NCBI RefSeq assembly: GCF_013414195.1
Contig: NZ_JAATTV010000014.1
Span: forward strand, 1 to 64,000
Length of the DNA stretch: 64,000 bases
Direction of reading: 5' to 3'
DNA from: Psychrobacter sp. BI730
Lineage (GTDB): Bacteria; Pseudomonadota; Gammaproteobacteria; Pseudomonadales; Moraxellaceae
Shown here: positions 35,787 through 45,120 of the stretch, piece after piece
Position numbering within the stretch: the first letter of the stretch is position 1
Layout of the letters: the number at the start of each line of letters is the position of its first letter
Notes under the pieces: model-generated
The model's database searches: none
What the model saw: only the letters and a program-made list of their open reading frames with translations
Told to the model about the DNA's origin: nothing
Made by a program: the position numbers and the translations under genes

Positions 35787-37343
35787 TTAAACCTCCGCCA
35801 ATAACTCGACACTCACTTGAAAGCAATCATCGTCCTTTATAGTAATACTGACGTTACCGTTATGCGCCCCAACGATAGACTGTACGATAGATAGAACCAA
35901 ACCTGTTCCTGTATGGCGATCTATTGTTTTGTGATGTCGATAAAAGCGCTCAAACAACTTATCTGCCTCACTTTGTGTCAACGGCTCATCTAATTGGTTG
36001 GTGATGGTCATTCGTAAAACGGCTTGTTTTGATTGCTGAAAACTGGTTATCGTTGTGCCCACTATCTCATCTGAGATTACTCTATCTGCACTAATGGTTA
36101 TAACGCTATCTTGAGCAGCATAATAAACCGCATTCGATATCAGATTAGCAAAGAGCCTTTGTAATAAACTTTTATCCCCTAAGACAGCGCTGAAATCACC
36201 TTTGGTTTCAATAGCGATACCTCGGTCTTCTGCAATCATTTCGTAGTAATCAACGAGCTTGGTGATTAAACTGTCCGTATCCACATGACTGATTTGCGAG
36301 TCACTCAATCCTTTTTGGGTTTTTGCCAGCAGCAACATATTATTTATCATGGCCGACAGCTGCTCTAACGTGTCATGTTGATGGTGTAGCTGCTCAATGT
36401 ATTCATCACCCGCTCTCGGTTTGTTTAACATGACTTGCGTTTGCGTGCTGAGTGTCGCTATTGGAGTGCGCAGCTCATGGGCGATATTGTCTGAAAACCG
36501 TGACAATGATTCAAAATTACTTTCAAGCTTGGCCATCATTGAGTTGTAAGATTCTGCTAATGGTCGCAGCTCTAACGGCATATCGCTGACCGTGACTCTG
36601 TCATCCAATCTGTCAGGATTCATTGTTTTCATTTTTTGGACGATGGTCGCCAAAGGTGCAAAACCCCAGTACACACCCAATGCCGCTACTGATATGAGCA
36701 ACAAGGTAATCGCGAACAAAATCATACTAAGCTGACGATTGAACTGTAATAAATACTGATGATGTACATCTATAGGCAATGCGATAAGCGCAAGCATTTT
36801 GTCATCTTCAATGACCATTGCTCGATAGTATCGGCTGTTGATATTCATCACAAACTGTTGCTTATCATTATCTTGTTTCAGTGATGACAGATTAAACCCT
36901 TCCCCTAGCTCTTGAGCAAAGTTATTGGGTGTACTAGACAGTATCTGCCCCTCTTTATTAGCGATAATGGTTTTTAGATCGTAATCTAGCCAAGAAGAAT
37001 GCTGATGATCAGTTTCATCTGATATCACTGCGGTAGAAGTATCTCCATCAGGCATTACGTCAGGTGCCGCTCTTAGCAGCTGTTGACTATTCAATGGATA
37101 TTGAGAGCTTGGTAGGGTTTGGGAAGTTATAAGGCTACTAGGTTCTACCACTCGCTTACGTAGGTTAAAAGCCGCATGGGTCATAATCTCAGCGTCCATT
37201 TGCTCGAAATGGCCTTTAACAGAACGCTGTATCCATATATAAATAATAACCTGCGATATAACAACAAATATTGTGAGCAATAGCACAGTACGCCATAATA
37301 GTGGTAAACGCCGATTATCAAACCTATATTTCATATTAGACAT
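35787..37343 (-). CDS. CusS-like copper-sensing histidine kinase
   Basis: A membrane sensor kinase of about 518 residues. A first transmembrane helix (LLWRTVLLLTIFVVISQVII) is followed by a periplasmic domain of about 170 residues and a second helix (LSMILFAITLLLISVAALGVYWGF). Then come HAMP, the HisKA box FSDNIAHELRTPIATLSTQ and HATPase with NLISNAVYYA and HTGTGLVLSIVQ. The kinase start overlaps the regulator stop by eight bases (ATGTCTAA); a second ATG three codons on is an alternative. The heavy metal sensor kinase architecture and the copper genes divergent to it suggest copper sensing. Confidence 0.87.
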   Translation of the reverse strand: MSNMKYRFDNRRLPLLWRTVLLLTIFVVISQVIIYIWIQRSVKGHFEQMDAEIMTHAAFNLRKRVVEPSSLITSQTLPSSQYPLNSQQLLRAAPDVMPDGDTSTAVISDETDHQHSSWLDYDLKTIIANKEGQILSSTPNNFAQELGEGFNLSSLKQDNDKQQFVMNINSRYYRAMVIEDDKMLALIALPIDVHHQYLLQFNRQLSMILFAITLLLISVAALGVYWGFAPLATIVQKMKTMNPDRLDDRVTVSDMPLELRPLAESYNSMMAKLESNFESLSRFSDNIAHELRTPIATLSTQTQVMLNKPRAGDEYIEQLHHQHDTLEQLSAMINNMLLLAKTQKGLSDSQISHVDTDSLITKLVDYYEMIAEDRGIAIETKGDFSAVLGDKSLLQRLFANLISNAVYYAAQDSVITISADRVISDEIVGTTITSFQQSKQAVLRMTITNQLDEPLTQSEADKLFERFYRHHKTIDRHTGTGLVLSIVQSIVGAHNGNVSITIKDDDCFQVSVELLAEV

Positions 37344-38058
37344 TGCCAGCTTCGTGAGATGGTTTACTATCAAGCGCCGTATCGACAGCTTCTAACCGAT
37401 AGCCCATCCCGCGCACCGTATGAATCAGCTTTGCGTCATGATCATCGTCTATTTTTATACGAAGACGCCTTATCGCCACATCAATCACATTGGTATCATT
37501 TTCAAAGTTCATATCCCATACTTGGGAAGCGATGATTGAGCGTGGAAGCACTTCACCGCGGCGTTCTAATAAAAACTGTAGTAAGGAAAACTCTTTTGCC
37601 GTGAGCTTAATAGGCTTATCTCCTCTATGCACCGTGCGCTTACCAATGTCCATCTTGAGATCCGCTATTTGCATAATCGTACTTTGATAGTCGGCTTGAT
37701 TGGCACGTCGTAATAAGCTTTTCATCCTGACGATCAATTCTGCAAAGGCAAAAGGCTTGGTCAAATAATCATCACCACCAATCTCAATCCCTTTTATCTT
37801 GTCACTCAAGTCATCTTTTGCGGTTAGAAATAACACAGGTGTATGCTTGCCAGCCGCTCGGTAATTACGCACCAGCTCAAAGCCACTAACGTCAGGTAGC
37901 ATCACATCCATCAATATCACGCTAAATTCTTCCGTCATCAATGCATGGTAGCCATCTAGTCCTGTTAGCTGATGATCCACGATAAACCCAGCTTCGGTTA
38001 AGCCTTTTTTTATATACTCACCAAGCTTCAATTCATCTTCTACCAGCAGCACTTTCAT
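37336..38058 (-). CDS. CusR-like OmpR-family response regulator
   Basis: A 240-residue response regulator. The receiver domain begins MKVLLVEDELKLGEYIKKGL, with the phosphoacceptor Asp in SVILMDVMLPDVSGFEL and Lys in DYLTKPFAF. The C-terminal winged helix carries DLKMDIGKRTVHRGDKPIKLTAKEFSLLQFLLERRGEVLPRS and the DNA-contact loop VIDVAIRRLRIKID. The ATG at 38058 follows GGGAAG and is preferred to one 24 bases upstream. It is cotranscribed with the kinase and divergent from the copper-resistance genes. Confidence 0.9.
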   Translation of the reverse strand: MKVLLVEDELKLGEYIKKGLTEAGFIVDHQLTGLDGYHALMTEEFSVILMDVMLPDVSGFELVRNYRAAGKHTPVLFLTAKDDLSDKIKGIEIGGDDYLTKPFAFAELIVRMKSLLRRANQADYQSTIMQIADLKMDIGKRTVHRGDKPIKLTAKEFSLLQFLLERRGEVLPRSIIASQVWDMNFENDTNVIDVAIRRLRIKIDDDHDAKLIHTVRGMGYRLEAVDTALDSKPSHEAGNV

Positions 38059-38135
38059 AATAGCTTCCCATATACCTTTCACGCTTACCTAGCATAGTAA
38101 AGCATAACCCCACTTTGAACATCAAAAAATCTCAA

Positions 38136-38153
38136 GATGACAGAATTGTAATC
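38136..38153. promoter_or_regulatory. Candidate CusR/CopR box
   Basis: GATGACAGAATTGTAATC is an imperfect dyad (GAT-N-ACA-N4-TGT-N-ATC) in the divergent gap between cusR and the copper genes. It resembles the copper boxes recognised by CusR/CopR-type regulators (ACAxxATTGTAAT-like). A second TGTCA lies about 20 bases on. Confidence 0.55.
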
Positions 38154-38253
38154 TTACCGTCATCTCTCTGTCAGAATCACTAAAGTATGCTTTAAAGTAA
38201 CTTAATATCTTAAAGTCTTTTCGACTACATACCAATTTAAATAAGGATTTACC

Positions 38254-38550
38254 ATGTCATTATTCAAACCAATGCCACTGCTCAAATCAATGCCACTTTC
38301 TAAATCAATCGTAGCAACTGCTATAGCCTTAGTTGTTTCAACCTCTGCGTTGGCACACGATCCCAAAATGCACGCTGAAAAAGACCAAATGAACTGTGAG
38401 AAAATGCAAAAGCATATGCAGATGATGCAAAAAATGGATCATAGCAAAATGGATATGAATGATCCTGCTATGAAAGCCATGATGGCTAACATGAGCAAAA
38501 TGAAAGCGATGTACCAAAAGCACTGTGTGAGCAGCGATAGCGACTCTTAA
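38254..38550 (+). CDS. Met/His-rich secreted small protein of the copper cluster
   Basis: A 98-residue protein with a signal peptide (hydrophobic SIVATAIALVVSTSALA, cleavage likely before HDPK, about residue 35). The mature part is packed with Met, His and Lys (MQKHMQMMQKMDHSKMDMNDPAMKAMMANM by pattern) and has two cysteines. Methionine/histidine-rich periplasmic peptides bind Cu(I)/Cu(II). It is the first gene divergent from the CusRS pair, with AAGGATTT before the ATG. It is probably a periplasmic copper-binding protein; no named family is assigned. Confidence 0.75.
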   Translation: MSLFKPMPLLKSMPLSKSIVATAIALVVSTSALAHDPKMHAEKDQMNCEKMQKHMQMMQKMDHSKMDMNDPAMKAMMANMSKMKAMYQKHCVSSDSDS

Positions 38551-38571
38551 ATATCAATTTATAAGTTCAAT

Positions 38572-38690
38572 ACTATAGTCAGTTCAATATAATTTCAATA
38601 CAAGGAAACCGAGTGCAAGTTATACATTAGTATGCTTAGCGAGGATGACGCTGTAGCGGATTTATATAGACTTGACTATATTGTCAGAGA
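38572..38690. repeat. TATAGTC-family dispersed repeat, copy 2
   Basis: It starts ACTATAGTCAGTTCAATATAA and closes with its rough mirror ATATAGACTTGACTAT. Internal blocks ATACAAGGAAACCGAGTG and AGCGAGGATGACGCTGTAGC match the other copies. It lies between the first two genes of the copper cluster and is within their transcript. Confidence 0.7.
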
Positions 38691-38744
38691 AGCTGATCAA
38701 GCAGTAATGGAATATTAAAGAAAATGGATTTTTAGGACAAACCT

Positions 38745-39338
38745 ATGAAGTTTTTACTAGGAATACTGTTTACTGTCTTTGTCGCTATTACGGGTATTTT
38801 TATTACGGTGACTAGCGGCATGATAAATATCGGTGCTGATCGAGCTCATAGTCCGCTGGTTTACAATTTTTTAGAAACTGCCCGCACACGCTCAATTGAA
38901 CATGCCAGTAAGAATATTTTGGTTCCCAATTTAAAGAAGGCAGAAATGATCAGCTCGGGCGGTGCAGATTACAAAGATATGTGTGCTGGCTGTCATTTGT
39001 CTCCTGGCGTCAACAGCACAGATTTAAATAGCGGTATGTACCCAAAGCCTACTAACTTTACTGAGGCGGATATCGTTAAGCGCTATCAAAACGAGGCTGG
39101 TGCCAGACAAAGCTTTTGGGCGATTAAACATGGCATTATGGCGTCTGGCATGCCCGCTTGGGGCGCTACTCACGATGATGACAGAATATGGGCGATGGTT
39201 GCTTTTATTAGATCGTTACCTGACTTAAATGAAAACCAGTACACCATGCTAACGACTCGGTTAGACGATAGTATGTTGGATATGTCATTTGATGGTGAGA
39301 TGGATATGTCAGGTGATGGATCCGGCATGCAACATTGA
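38745..39338 (+). CDS. Membrane-anchored c-type cytochrome of the copper cluster
   Basis: A 197-residue protein with one N-terminal anchor helix (FLLGILFTVFVAITGIFITVTS). The haem-binding motif CAGCH lies near residues 80-84, and the likely axial Met is in GIMASGMPAWG. A short Met/Asp-rich tail (LDMSFDGEMDMSGDGSGMQH) could bind copper. Cytochromes of this kind occur in copper-resistance clusters near multicopper oxidases, where they may carry electrons; that role is inferred. AGGACAAACCT precedes the ATG. Confidence 0.83.
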   Translation: MKFLLGILFTVFVAITGIFITVTSGMINIGADRAHSPLVYNFLETARTRSIEHASKNILVPNLKKAEMISSGGADYKDMCAGCHLSPGVNSTDLNSGMYPKPTNFTEADIVKRYQNEAGARQSFWAIKHGIMASGMPAWGATHDDDRIWAMVAFIRSLPDLNENQYTMLTTRLDDSMLDMSFDGEMDMSGDGSGMQH

Positions 39339-39493
39339 TTTTTTGTACAAAATGCAGTGCTCAATAGTGCTGCTTTTTGCGATTTGAGTTTTAAGCTTTG
39401 CTAGCACTATTTTGTCCAGTGCTATTTTATCCAGTGATGTGGCTCTAATTTTTATAATATTTAATCGTCAGACAGACGCTCGGGAGTGGTTTT

Positions 39494-40129
39494 ATGAGAC
39501 GCTATACTAATAGATTTATTAATGAACATAATCTGATATCTGGCCGTGTGCTCTCGGCGATCGTGGTATTGTCGTTATCGTTAACGATTGCCGCTTGTAG
39601 TCAACCTAACTCCGCTGCTGCTGACTCAACACCAGCGACTGAGCCAACTGTTGCTACGCACACGGAGCAACCAACAGCTGAAATAATGCCAGTCAGCGCT
39701 CCTTCAGATACCCAATCAACTATCCTAAAAAATATCTCAGCCACCGTCTATAAAGATGCCAATTGTGGCTGCTGCAAAGAATGGGTCGGTTATGCCGAAG
39801 GTCATGGTTTAAACGCAACTGCACAGAATGTCGAAGACGTGTCCTTGTTTAAAGAGCGATACAGCGTACCGCAGCAAATGCGCTCTTGCCATACCACCGT
39901 CACTACTGATGGCTACGTATTCGAAGGTCATGTCCCTGCAAAGTATATGGCGCAGTTCCTAAAAAACCCGCCAAGTGATGCGATCGGACTTGCTGTACCG
40001 AGCATGCCAGTCGGTAGCCCAGGTATGGAATACCAAGATAAATCTATGCCATATAAAGTGATGCAGCTTAACAAAGATGGCTCAACAGCTATTTATGCAA
40101 TTATTGACACACCGCAGCAGCAAATCTAG
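39494..40129 (+). CDS. DUF411-family lipoprotein, putative copper-binding protein
   Basis: A 211-residue protein. A signal sequence with a lipobox-like LTIAACSQ (Cys about residue 35) is followed by a low-complexity Thr/Ala/Pro linker. The DUF411 domain begins ISATVYKDANCGCCKEWVGY with its CGCC motif, followed by SCHTTVTTDGYVFEGHVPAKYM. DUF411 proteins are thioredoxin-like and common in copper and silver resistance loci. The position between the cytochrome c and copA genes supports a metal-binding periplasmic role. Confidence 0.85.
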   Translation: MRRYTNRFINEHNLISGRVLSAIVVLSLSLTIAACSQPNSAAADSTPATEPTVATHTEQPTAEIMPVSAPSDTQSTILKNISATVYKDANCGCCKEWVGYAEGHGLNATAQNVEDVSLFKERYSVPQQMRSCHTTVTTDGYVFEGHVPAKYMAQFLKNPPSDAIGLAVPSMPVGSPGMEYQDKSMPYKVMQLNKDGSTAIYAIIDTPQQQI

Positions 40130-40248
40130 CTTGGTTGTCGTTTAAATAGCTTATTCAGCTCTGTTAATAAGCGGCCAAAGACATAGGCTTGGCTGATAAA
40201 CATATAGACTCAACTCTCACTTTATGGATATAAATCAGGTGAATAATT

Positions 40249-41949
40249 ATGAACAAAACTATGCTTAACCGCAGGCGTTTTTTGACAGGATCTTCTACCT
40301 TGTTAGGGGCATCCATGCTGTCCACCCTACCGTCTATTGCCAATAGTGCGCTCGGTAAAGGCCAGCAGAATGTAGCCATCAACAGTGATAAATCTGACCA
40401 TATCGTACCTATCCTAACCGGTAATGAGTTTGACCTGTATGTCAGCAAGAAGCCCGTTACTGTCAATGGCAAGTCGAGTATGGCAACACTGATTAATGAC
40501 TCATTGCCAGCACCAACGCTAAAGATGCAAGAAGGCGATACAGTAACTATCCGTGTTCATAACCAAATGAATGAGTCAACCTCTATTCATTGGCATGGCT
40601 TGCTCGTACCTTTTGAGATGGATGGGGTACCAGGTATCAGTTTCGATGGCATTCCCGCGAACAGCACCTTTACTTATAAATTCAAACTTAAACAATCAGG
40701 CACTTATTGGTATCACTCTCATAGTGGTTTTCAAGAGCAAACCGGTATGCTTGGTGCTATCGTCATTGAACCCAAAGGCCGTGAGCGTCATCCTATCGAA
40801 GAAGACCATGTAATCGTGCTGAGTGATTGGACACACCGCGATCCGCACAATCTCTTGAAGTTGCTCAAACAGCGCGCTGACTTTGATAACTATCATTTGC
40901 CGGATTTCAAAAAGCTATTGTCTGATATCGCAGCAACCGATCTAGAAGCCGCTTATGACAAGCGCAAAATGTGGAATCAGATGCGCATGATGCCGACGGA
41001 TTTTACTGATTTATCTGGCGAAAAGACCTTTACCTATCTAATGAATGGTAAAACCACAGCGGCTAATTGGACACAACTAGTAAAAGCAGGACAGCCCGTT
41101 AAATTACGCTTTATCAATGCTTCAGCGCAAACCATTTTTGATGTGCGTATACCGGGTCTCAAGATAACTGTGGTAGCAACAGATGGTATTGATGTCGCAC
41201 CCGTTGCGATTGATGATTTCCGCATTGGCGTGGCTGAGACCTATGATGTCATCGTCACGCCTACTCAAGACGCACATACGATATTTGCCCAAAATATCGA
41301 TCGTTCAGGCTATGTTGCGACCACGCTTGCGACCAAAAAAGGTGCGCGAGCTGCCATACCGGCTATGGACAAGATCGAATGGTTGACCATGGCCGATATG
41401 ATGGGTGCGATGGGTGATAAAGGCTACAAAGCAAAGCATGCTAAGACCGAGTATGACTTTAAATCTGATATGCGTGTCGACAGTCCACGTATGAACCTAG
41501 ATGATCCCGGTATTAACCTGCGTAATATCAATCGTGACGTGCTGAATTATAGTCAGCTGCACTCTGTCGATGAGGCCATATTTGCAGAGCAGCGTAAGCC
41601 TACCCGAGAGATCGAGCTACATTTAACGGGTAACATGGAGCGCTATATTTGGGCGTTAGATGGTGTCATGTTTAAGGATGCAAAGCCTGTCAATATTAAA
41701 CCTAACGAACGCGTGCGTATCACCTTAGTTAATGACACGATGATGAACCATCCTATGCACCTGCATGGTATGTGGAGCGACTTGCGCACGCCATCTGGAG
41801 ACTTTCAGGTACGTAAACATACGATTGTGGTACAGCCTGCGCAAAAGATTAGCTTTGATGTGACAGGAGAGTTTGGACGATGGGCGTGGCATTGCCATCT
41901 GCTTTATCACATGGAAGCTGGCATGTTTAGAGAAGTTGCCGTCGTTTAA
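40249..41949 (+). CDS. copA: CopA multicopper oxidase (PcoA family)
   Basis: A 566-residue secreted multicopper oxidase. A Tat signal is visible (NRRRFLTGSSTLLGASML, residues about 7-24). Cupredoxin domain 1 has SIHWHGLLVPFEMDGVPGIS and YWYHSHSGFQEQ. Domain 3 has HPMHLHGMW and AWHCHLLYHMEAGMF, supplying type 1, 2 and 3 copper ligands. It oxidises Cu(I) in the periplasm and stores copper. It is followed 25 bp later by copB. The internal Met-rich region (DMMGAMGD) is shorter than in PcoA of E. coli. Confidence 0.92.
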   Translation: MNKTMLNRRRFLTGSSTLLGASMLSTLPSIANSALGKGQQNVAINSDKSDHIVPILTGNEFDLYVSKKPVTVNGKSSMATLINDSLPAPTLKMQEGDTVTIRVHNQMNESTSIHWHGLLVPFEMDGVPGISFDGIPANSTFTYKFKLKQSGTYWYHSHSGFQEQTGMLGAIVIEPKGRERHPIEEDHVIVLSDWTHRDPHNLLKLLKQRADFDNYHLPDFKKLLSDIAATDLEAAYDKRKMWNQMRMMPTDFTDLSGEKTFTYLMNGKTTAANWTQLVKAGQPVKLRFINASAQTIFDVRIPGLKITVVATDGIDVAPVAIDDFRIGVAETYDVIVTPTQDAHTIFAQNIDRSGYVATTLATKKGARAAIPAMDKIEWLTMADMMGAMGDKGYKAKHAKTEYDFKSDMRVDSPRMNLDDPGINLRNINRDVLNYSQLHSVDEAIFAEQRKPTREIELHLTGNMERYIWALDGVMFKDAKPVNIKPNERVRITLVNDTMMNHPMHLHGMWSDLRTPSGDFQVRKHTIVVQPAQKISFDVTGEFGRWAWHCHLLYHMEAGMFREVAVV

Positions 41950-41974
41950 CAAACCTTCGAATATGAGGCTTATT

Positions 41975-42916
41975 ATGAAAATATCTAAGAAAAATCTGTC
42001 ATTCATTGGTTTGTCATCGCTAGTCTTGCTCACATCATCGTTTGCAACGGCTGCTGATATGTCTGGTATGGATCATAGCGGCATGGATATGTCGAGTGAT
42101 ATGTCTGATATGAACCATAGCGGCATGGATATGTCGGGTGATATGTCTGATATGAACCATAGCGGCATGGATATGTCTGGTATGGATATGTCGGGCATGC
42201 AAGGTGGGCAGCCACCAGCTGATGCTCGCAGTCCAGACTATTCAAATGGGGTTCCCTACGGACAGTATGGTAAGCCAATGATGATGGGCAGCATGCCATT
42301 ATGGGGAGTGTCAGTAGACGACTTGGGCTATCAGTTTGATGAAGACCAAATCAACTTTGAGGCGACGGGTTGGTATGGTACTGATAGCAATCGTATAAGA
42401 CTACGCACGGAAGGTAGTGCTCAGACTAAAGATGATAAAGAAATCGATAGCTTAAGCTCCCTTGCCTATTGGAAACCACTAAGTATTTTTTGGAATGGTG
42501 AAGCTGGTGTCGCTTACGATACTGAAAACGACAACGCTGCCGTAATGGCAGGTATTGTCGGTACCGCGCCTTATTTTATAGAAACGGATGCGAGAGCCTA
42601 CTTATATACCGATGGTCAACTTCGTCTTGATCTGGGCGCAGAGTACGAATGGCGTTTGGATCAGCATTGGGTAGTCATACCGGAGGTTGGACTGACTGCC
42701 TTTAGTAAAGATGACCATGATAATGGTATTACCAAAGGCTTTAATGAGATGGAAACTGAGGTCAGGCTGACTTACGAGACATTCAGTCGCCAGCTAGCTC
42801 CTTATGTAGGTGTTAGTTATGAGACAGCGCTTGGCAAGGCTCGTGGCCAACGACGTCAAGAAAATGAATCAGTTGATAGCAGTAGTTTGACTGCGGGGGT
42901 TAAATTCTGGTTTTAA
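41975..42916 (+). CDS. copB: CopB outer-membrane copper resistance protein
   Basis: A 313-residue protein. The signal peptide FIGLSSLVLLTSSFATAA is followed by a Met/Asp/His-rich block with three 14-residue repeats (DMSDMNHSGMDMSG) at about residues 28-69. A CopB beta-barrel domain follows and ends in the aromatic GVKFWF typical of outer-membrane proteins. The ATG at 41975 follows GAGG seven bases upstream; the longer frame overlaps copA and is unlikely. It partners CopA in outer-membrane copper binding. Confidence 0.9.
   Translation: MKISKKNLSFIGLSSLVLLTSSFATAADMSGMDHSGMDMSSDMSDMNHSGMDMSGDMSDMNHSGMDMSGMDMSGMQGGQPPADARSPDYSNGVPYGQYGKPMMMGSMPLWGVSVDDLGYQFDEDQINFEATGWYGTDSNRIRLRTEGSAQTKDDKEIDSLSSLAYWKPLSIFWNGEAGVAYDTENDNAAVMAGIVGTAPYFIETDARAYLYTDGQLRLDLGAEYEWRLDQHWVVIPEVGLTAFSKDDHDNGITKGFNEMETEVRLTYETFSRQLAPYVGVSYETALGKARGQRRQENESVDSSSLTAGVKFWF
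42056..42181 (+). repeat. Three tandem 42-bp repeats inside copB
   Basis: Units start at 42056, 42098 and 42140, each 42 bp and nearly identical. They encode the copper-binding MDHSGMDMS-type repeats of CopB. Unit length is a multiple of three, so slippage would change copy number without breaking the frame. Confidence 0.88.
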
Positions 42917-42959
42917 CTGTCTACCCATTTTAATTTAACAAAACAATGGAGGTCATATC

Positions 42960-43427
42960 ATGGAAGCTGCTAAGCAAAAAAAGATGAACCCTTATGTAAA
43001 ATTTACCTTAATGATTCTGACATCGACTGTCATCATGTATATCATGATGTACTTCAATACCTACCAGTGGGATCACATTTACTTTAGTGAAACCCGAGCT
43101 TATATGGCGCTATACATGGGTGCCGGTATGGCAGTCGTCATGTTGGCATTTATGACCGATATGTATAAGAAGACCAAGGTCAATTTGATGATCTATGGTC
43201 TAAGTGTATTGATGTTTGTAGTTGGTATTTGGGGCGTTAGATCTCAAGGGACTGTCGATCAAGTCGATTGGATGCAGGCGATGATACCGCATCACTCGAT
43301 TGCCATTCTCACCAGTAGTCGCGCTGATATTGAAGATCCGCGTGTGCAACAGCTTGCTGATGATATTATAAAAGCTCAAAAACGTGAAATTGATGAAATG
43401 AAACAGTTGATTGATGAGCTTGAATAA
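42960..43427 (+). CDS. DUF305-family membrane protein
   Basis: A 155-residue protein. Three hydrophobic segments (FTLMILTSTVIMYIMMYF, AYMALYMGAGMAVVMLAFM, VNLMIYGLSVLMFVVGIWG) precede the DUF305 motif VDWMQAMIPHHSIAILTSS and the charged helix KAQKREIDEMKQLIDEL. DUF305 proteins include CopM-like copper-binding proteins. GGAGG stands nine bases before the ATG. It is the last gene of the copper cluster, 43 bp after copB. Confidence 0.87.
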   Translation: MEAAKQKKMNPYVKFTLMILTSTVIMYIMMYFNTYQWDHIYFSETRAYMALYMGAGMAVVMLAFMTDMYKKTKVNLMIYGLSVLMFVVGIWGVRSQGTVDQVDWMQAMIPHHSIAILTSSRADIEDPRVQQLADDIIKAQKREIDEMKQLIDELE

Positions 43428-43462
43428 GAGAATGGTGTACCAGTGAACGCTGCGAAAAGCGA

Positions 43463-43684
43463 TTACTTTTTTCTGCTCAGACGCTCAATGACCCAGCCTG
43501 CTAGTGGGAAGGAAACTAGCTGTGTCAATGGAACGAGTATGATGGTTTCAATTAACACCACCACCGGTAGGCTTAAACCCTGAGTTATAGGCTTCAATAA
43601 CGTCAATACGATTAGGAGCGTTGGATAAAGTCCGACATATCCTATCAATATGCGTATAAGTCTGTCTTTGGAATTCTGATTCAT
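43463..43684 (-). CDS. Small two-helix membrane protein (DUF2798-like)
   Basis: A 73-residue protein with two hydrophobic segments (IRILIGYVGLYPTLLIVLTLL and SLPVVVLIETIILVPLTQLVSFPLAG) and a basic end (RLSRKK). The pattern fits the small DUF2798 membrane family, but recognition is only tentative. It is on the minus strand, convergent with the DUF305 gene. Function is unknown. Confidence 0.6.
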   Translation of the reverse strand: MNQNSKDRLIRILIGYVGLYPTLLIVLTLLKPITQGLSLPVVVLIETIILVPLTQLVSFPLAGWVIERLSRKK

Positions 43685-43721
43685 TGCCTACTACCTATTG
43701 ATAAAACGATAAAAGAAAAAC

Positions 43722-43756
43722 CTTTAAGCGACAAAAACAATAATTGTCGCTTAAAG
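43722..43756. other. 12-bp-arm palindrome upstream of the small membrane protein
   Basis: CTTTAAGCGACA and TGTCGCTTAAAG are perfect 12-bp arms around 11 bases. The hairpin lies 38 bp upstream of the minus-strand gene at 43463-43684 and 48 bp from the nemA terminator. It has a weak T run on neither side. It could be an operator or a second terminator. Confidence 0.45.
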
Positions 43757-43803
43757 ATTGACTGTCTGTGAATATCCAACAAGTCACAAATTTATAAATG
43801 AAA

Positions 43804-43831
43804 ATAAGGCCATTAGTATTAATGGCCTTAT
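43804..43831 (-). terminator. Terminator downstream of nemA
   Basis: The stem ATAAGGCCATTA with TAATGGCCTTAT, followed on the minus strand by TTTTCATTT, lies 25 bp past the stop codon of the minus-strand old yellow enzyme gene. Confidence 0.75.
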
Positions 43832-43855
43832 CTCAGTCACTGTTTATGTACTTTG

Positions 43856-44995
43856 CTATTCTTGATAGTAAGGATAATCACTGTAGCCCACATCAGTACC
43901 ACCATACATCGTGGTAGGATCTACTTCATTCAATGGCCAGTTATTGGCAATACGCTCTGGCAGATCAGGATTAGCGATAAAAGGACGACCAAACGCGAAT
44001 AAATCACCGTAGCCTTTTTCTAAAATGTTCACAGCTTTTTGTACCGTGTATTTGCCAGCATAAATAATACGTCCTGAAAATTCTTCCTTCACCGCTTGAT
44101 AAAAAGTGTCTGGTAAATCAGGCGCATTATCCCAATCAGCTTCTGCAATTGACAAATAGGCGATGCCCGCTTGTTCAAGGACTTTAATCGCTTCAATATA
44201 CGTATGATGGGGATCTGACTCTACCAATCCTAAATACACGCGTGTCTCATCCGTACTCGCAAACAAAGGCGCAAAACGCACACCTAAACGATCAGCACCG
44301 ACCACATCACTGACAGCAGCCACGATTTCTTTTAAGAAGCGCAAACGATTGGTCAACGACCCACCATATTGATCATCACGGTGATTGGTGTGCTCAGAGA
44401 TAAACTGATTGACCAAATAACCGTTAGCACAATGCAGCTCTACCCCATCAAAACCCGCCTCCAATGCATTGCGCGCAGCGGCCGCATACATCGTTACCAA
44501 CTCACCAACTTCATCGGTACTGAGAGCGCGTGGCTCACTTGGATCAGCCAATGCACCTGCACCTGGACCTGTTTCAATAAATACTTTGACGTTATCAGCG
44601 GTAATATCAGACGGCCCTACCGGCTGAGCACCATTAGGCTGCAAGCTGGTGTGCGACACACGGCCTACATGCCAAAGCTGAGCAAAAATAATACCGCCTT
44701 TGTCATGTACTGCTTGCGTGACTTTTTTCCAACCTTCAACTTGGGCTGATGAATGGATACCTGGCGTCCAAGCATAACCTTGACCTCTTGGCTCAATCTG
44801 CGTACCTTCGGTCACCATAAAGCCTGCCGAGGCGCGCTGTGCATAATAGCTGGCCATTAAGTCATTAGGGATATTGTCAGGTTGCGTGCTACGAGAGCGT
44901 GTCAATGGCGGCATTACGATACGGTTTTTAAGCGTATAAGGCCCAAGTGCTACAGAGGAAAATAATGTCTTTGTATCTGGAATAGTTTGTGTCAT
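43856..44995 (-). CDS. nemA: Old yellow enzyme family alkene reductase (NemA-like)
   Basis: A 379-residue FMN flavoenzyme of normal length. Motifs are KNRIVMPPLTRSRS (FMN binding), GQGYAWTPGIHSS, FAQLWHVGRVSH, and the catalytic His/Asn pair in GFDGVELHCANGYLVNQFI. The distal EHTNHRDDQYGGS and FGRPFIANPDLPERI are also present. It reduces activated alkenes, N-ethylmaleimide and nitro esters with NADPH. It is divergent from a LysR gene, with a palindrome in the gap. Confidence 0.93.
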   Translation of the reverse strand: MTQTIPDTKTLFSSVALGPYTLKNRIVMPPLTRSRSTQPDNIPNDLMASYYAQRASAGFMVTEGTQIEPRGQGYAWTPGIHSSAQVEGWKKVTQAVHDKGGIIFAQLWHVGRVSHTSLQPNGAQPVGPSDITADNVKVFIETGPGAGALADPSEPRALSTDEVGELVTMYAAAARNALEAGFDGVELHCANGYLVNQFISEHTNHRDDQYGGSLTNRLRFLKEIVAAVSDVVGADRLGVRFAPLFASTDETRVYLGLVESDPHHTYIEAIKVLEQAGIAYLSIAEADWDNAPDLPDTFYQAVKEEFSGRIIYAGKYTVQKAVNILEKGYGDLFAFGRPFIANPDLPERIANNWPLNEVDPTTMYGGTDVGYSDYPYYQE

Positions 44996-45120
44996 AAGTA
45001 TCTCTTTTAAAGCAGCTGATGGCTTATTATTGAATGTATTGAGCCTGTTTTAATGCTTAATAGCTCATTTAGTGGCTACTTAAGCAATGTTGGTCAGCAT
45101 AGCGTTTTGCAGGTACAATT

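Noticed and set aside
42056..42181. CRISPR-like array
   Set aside because: The repeats are contiguous without spacers and lie in frame within copB.
42030..42299. 89-codon antisense frame rich in Tyr/Thr repeats
   Set aside because: It is the mirror of the 42-bp repeats of copB and has no independent support.
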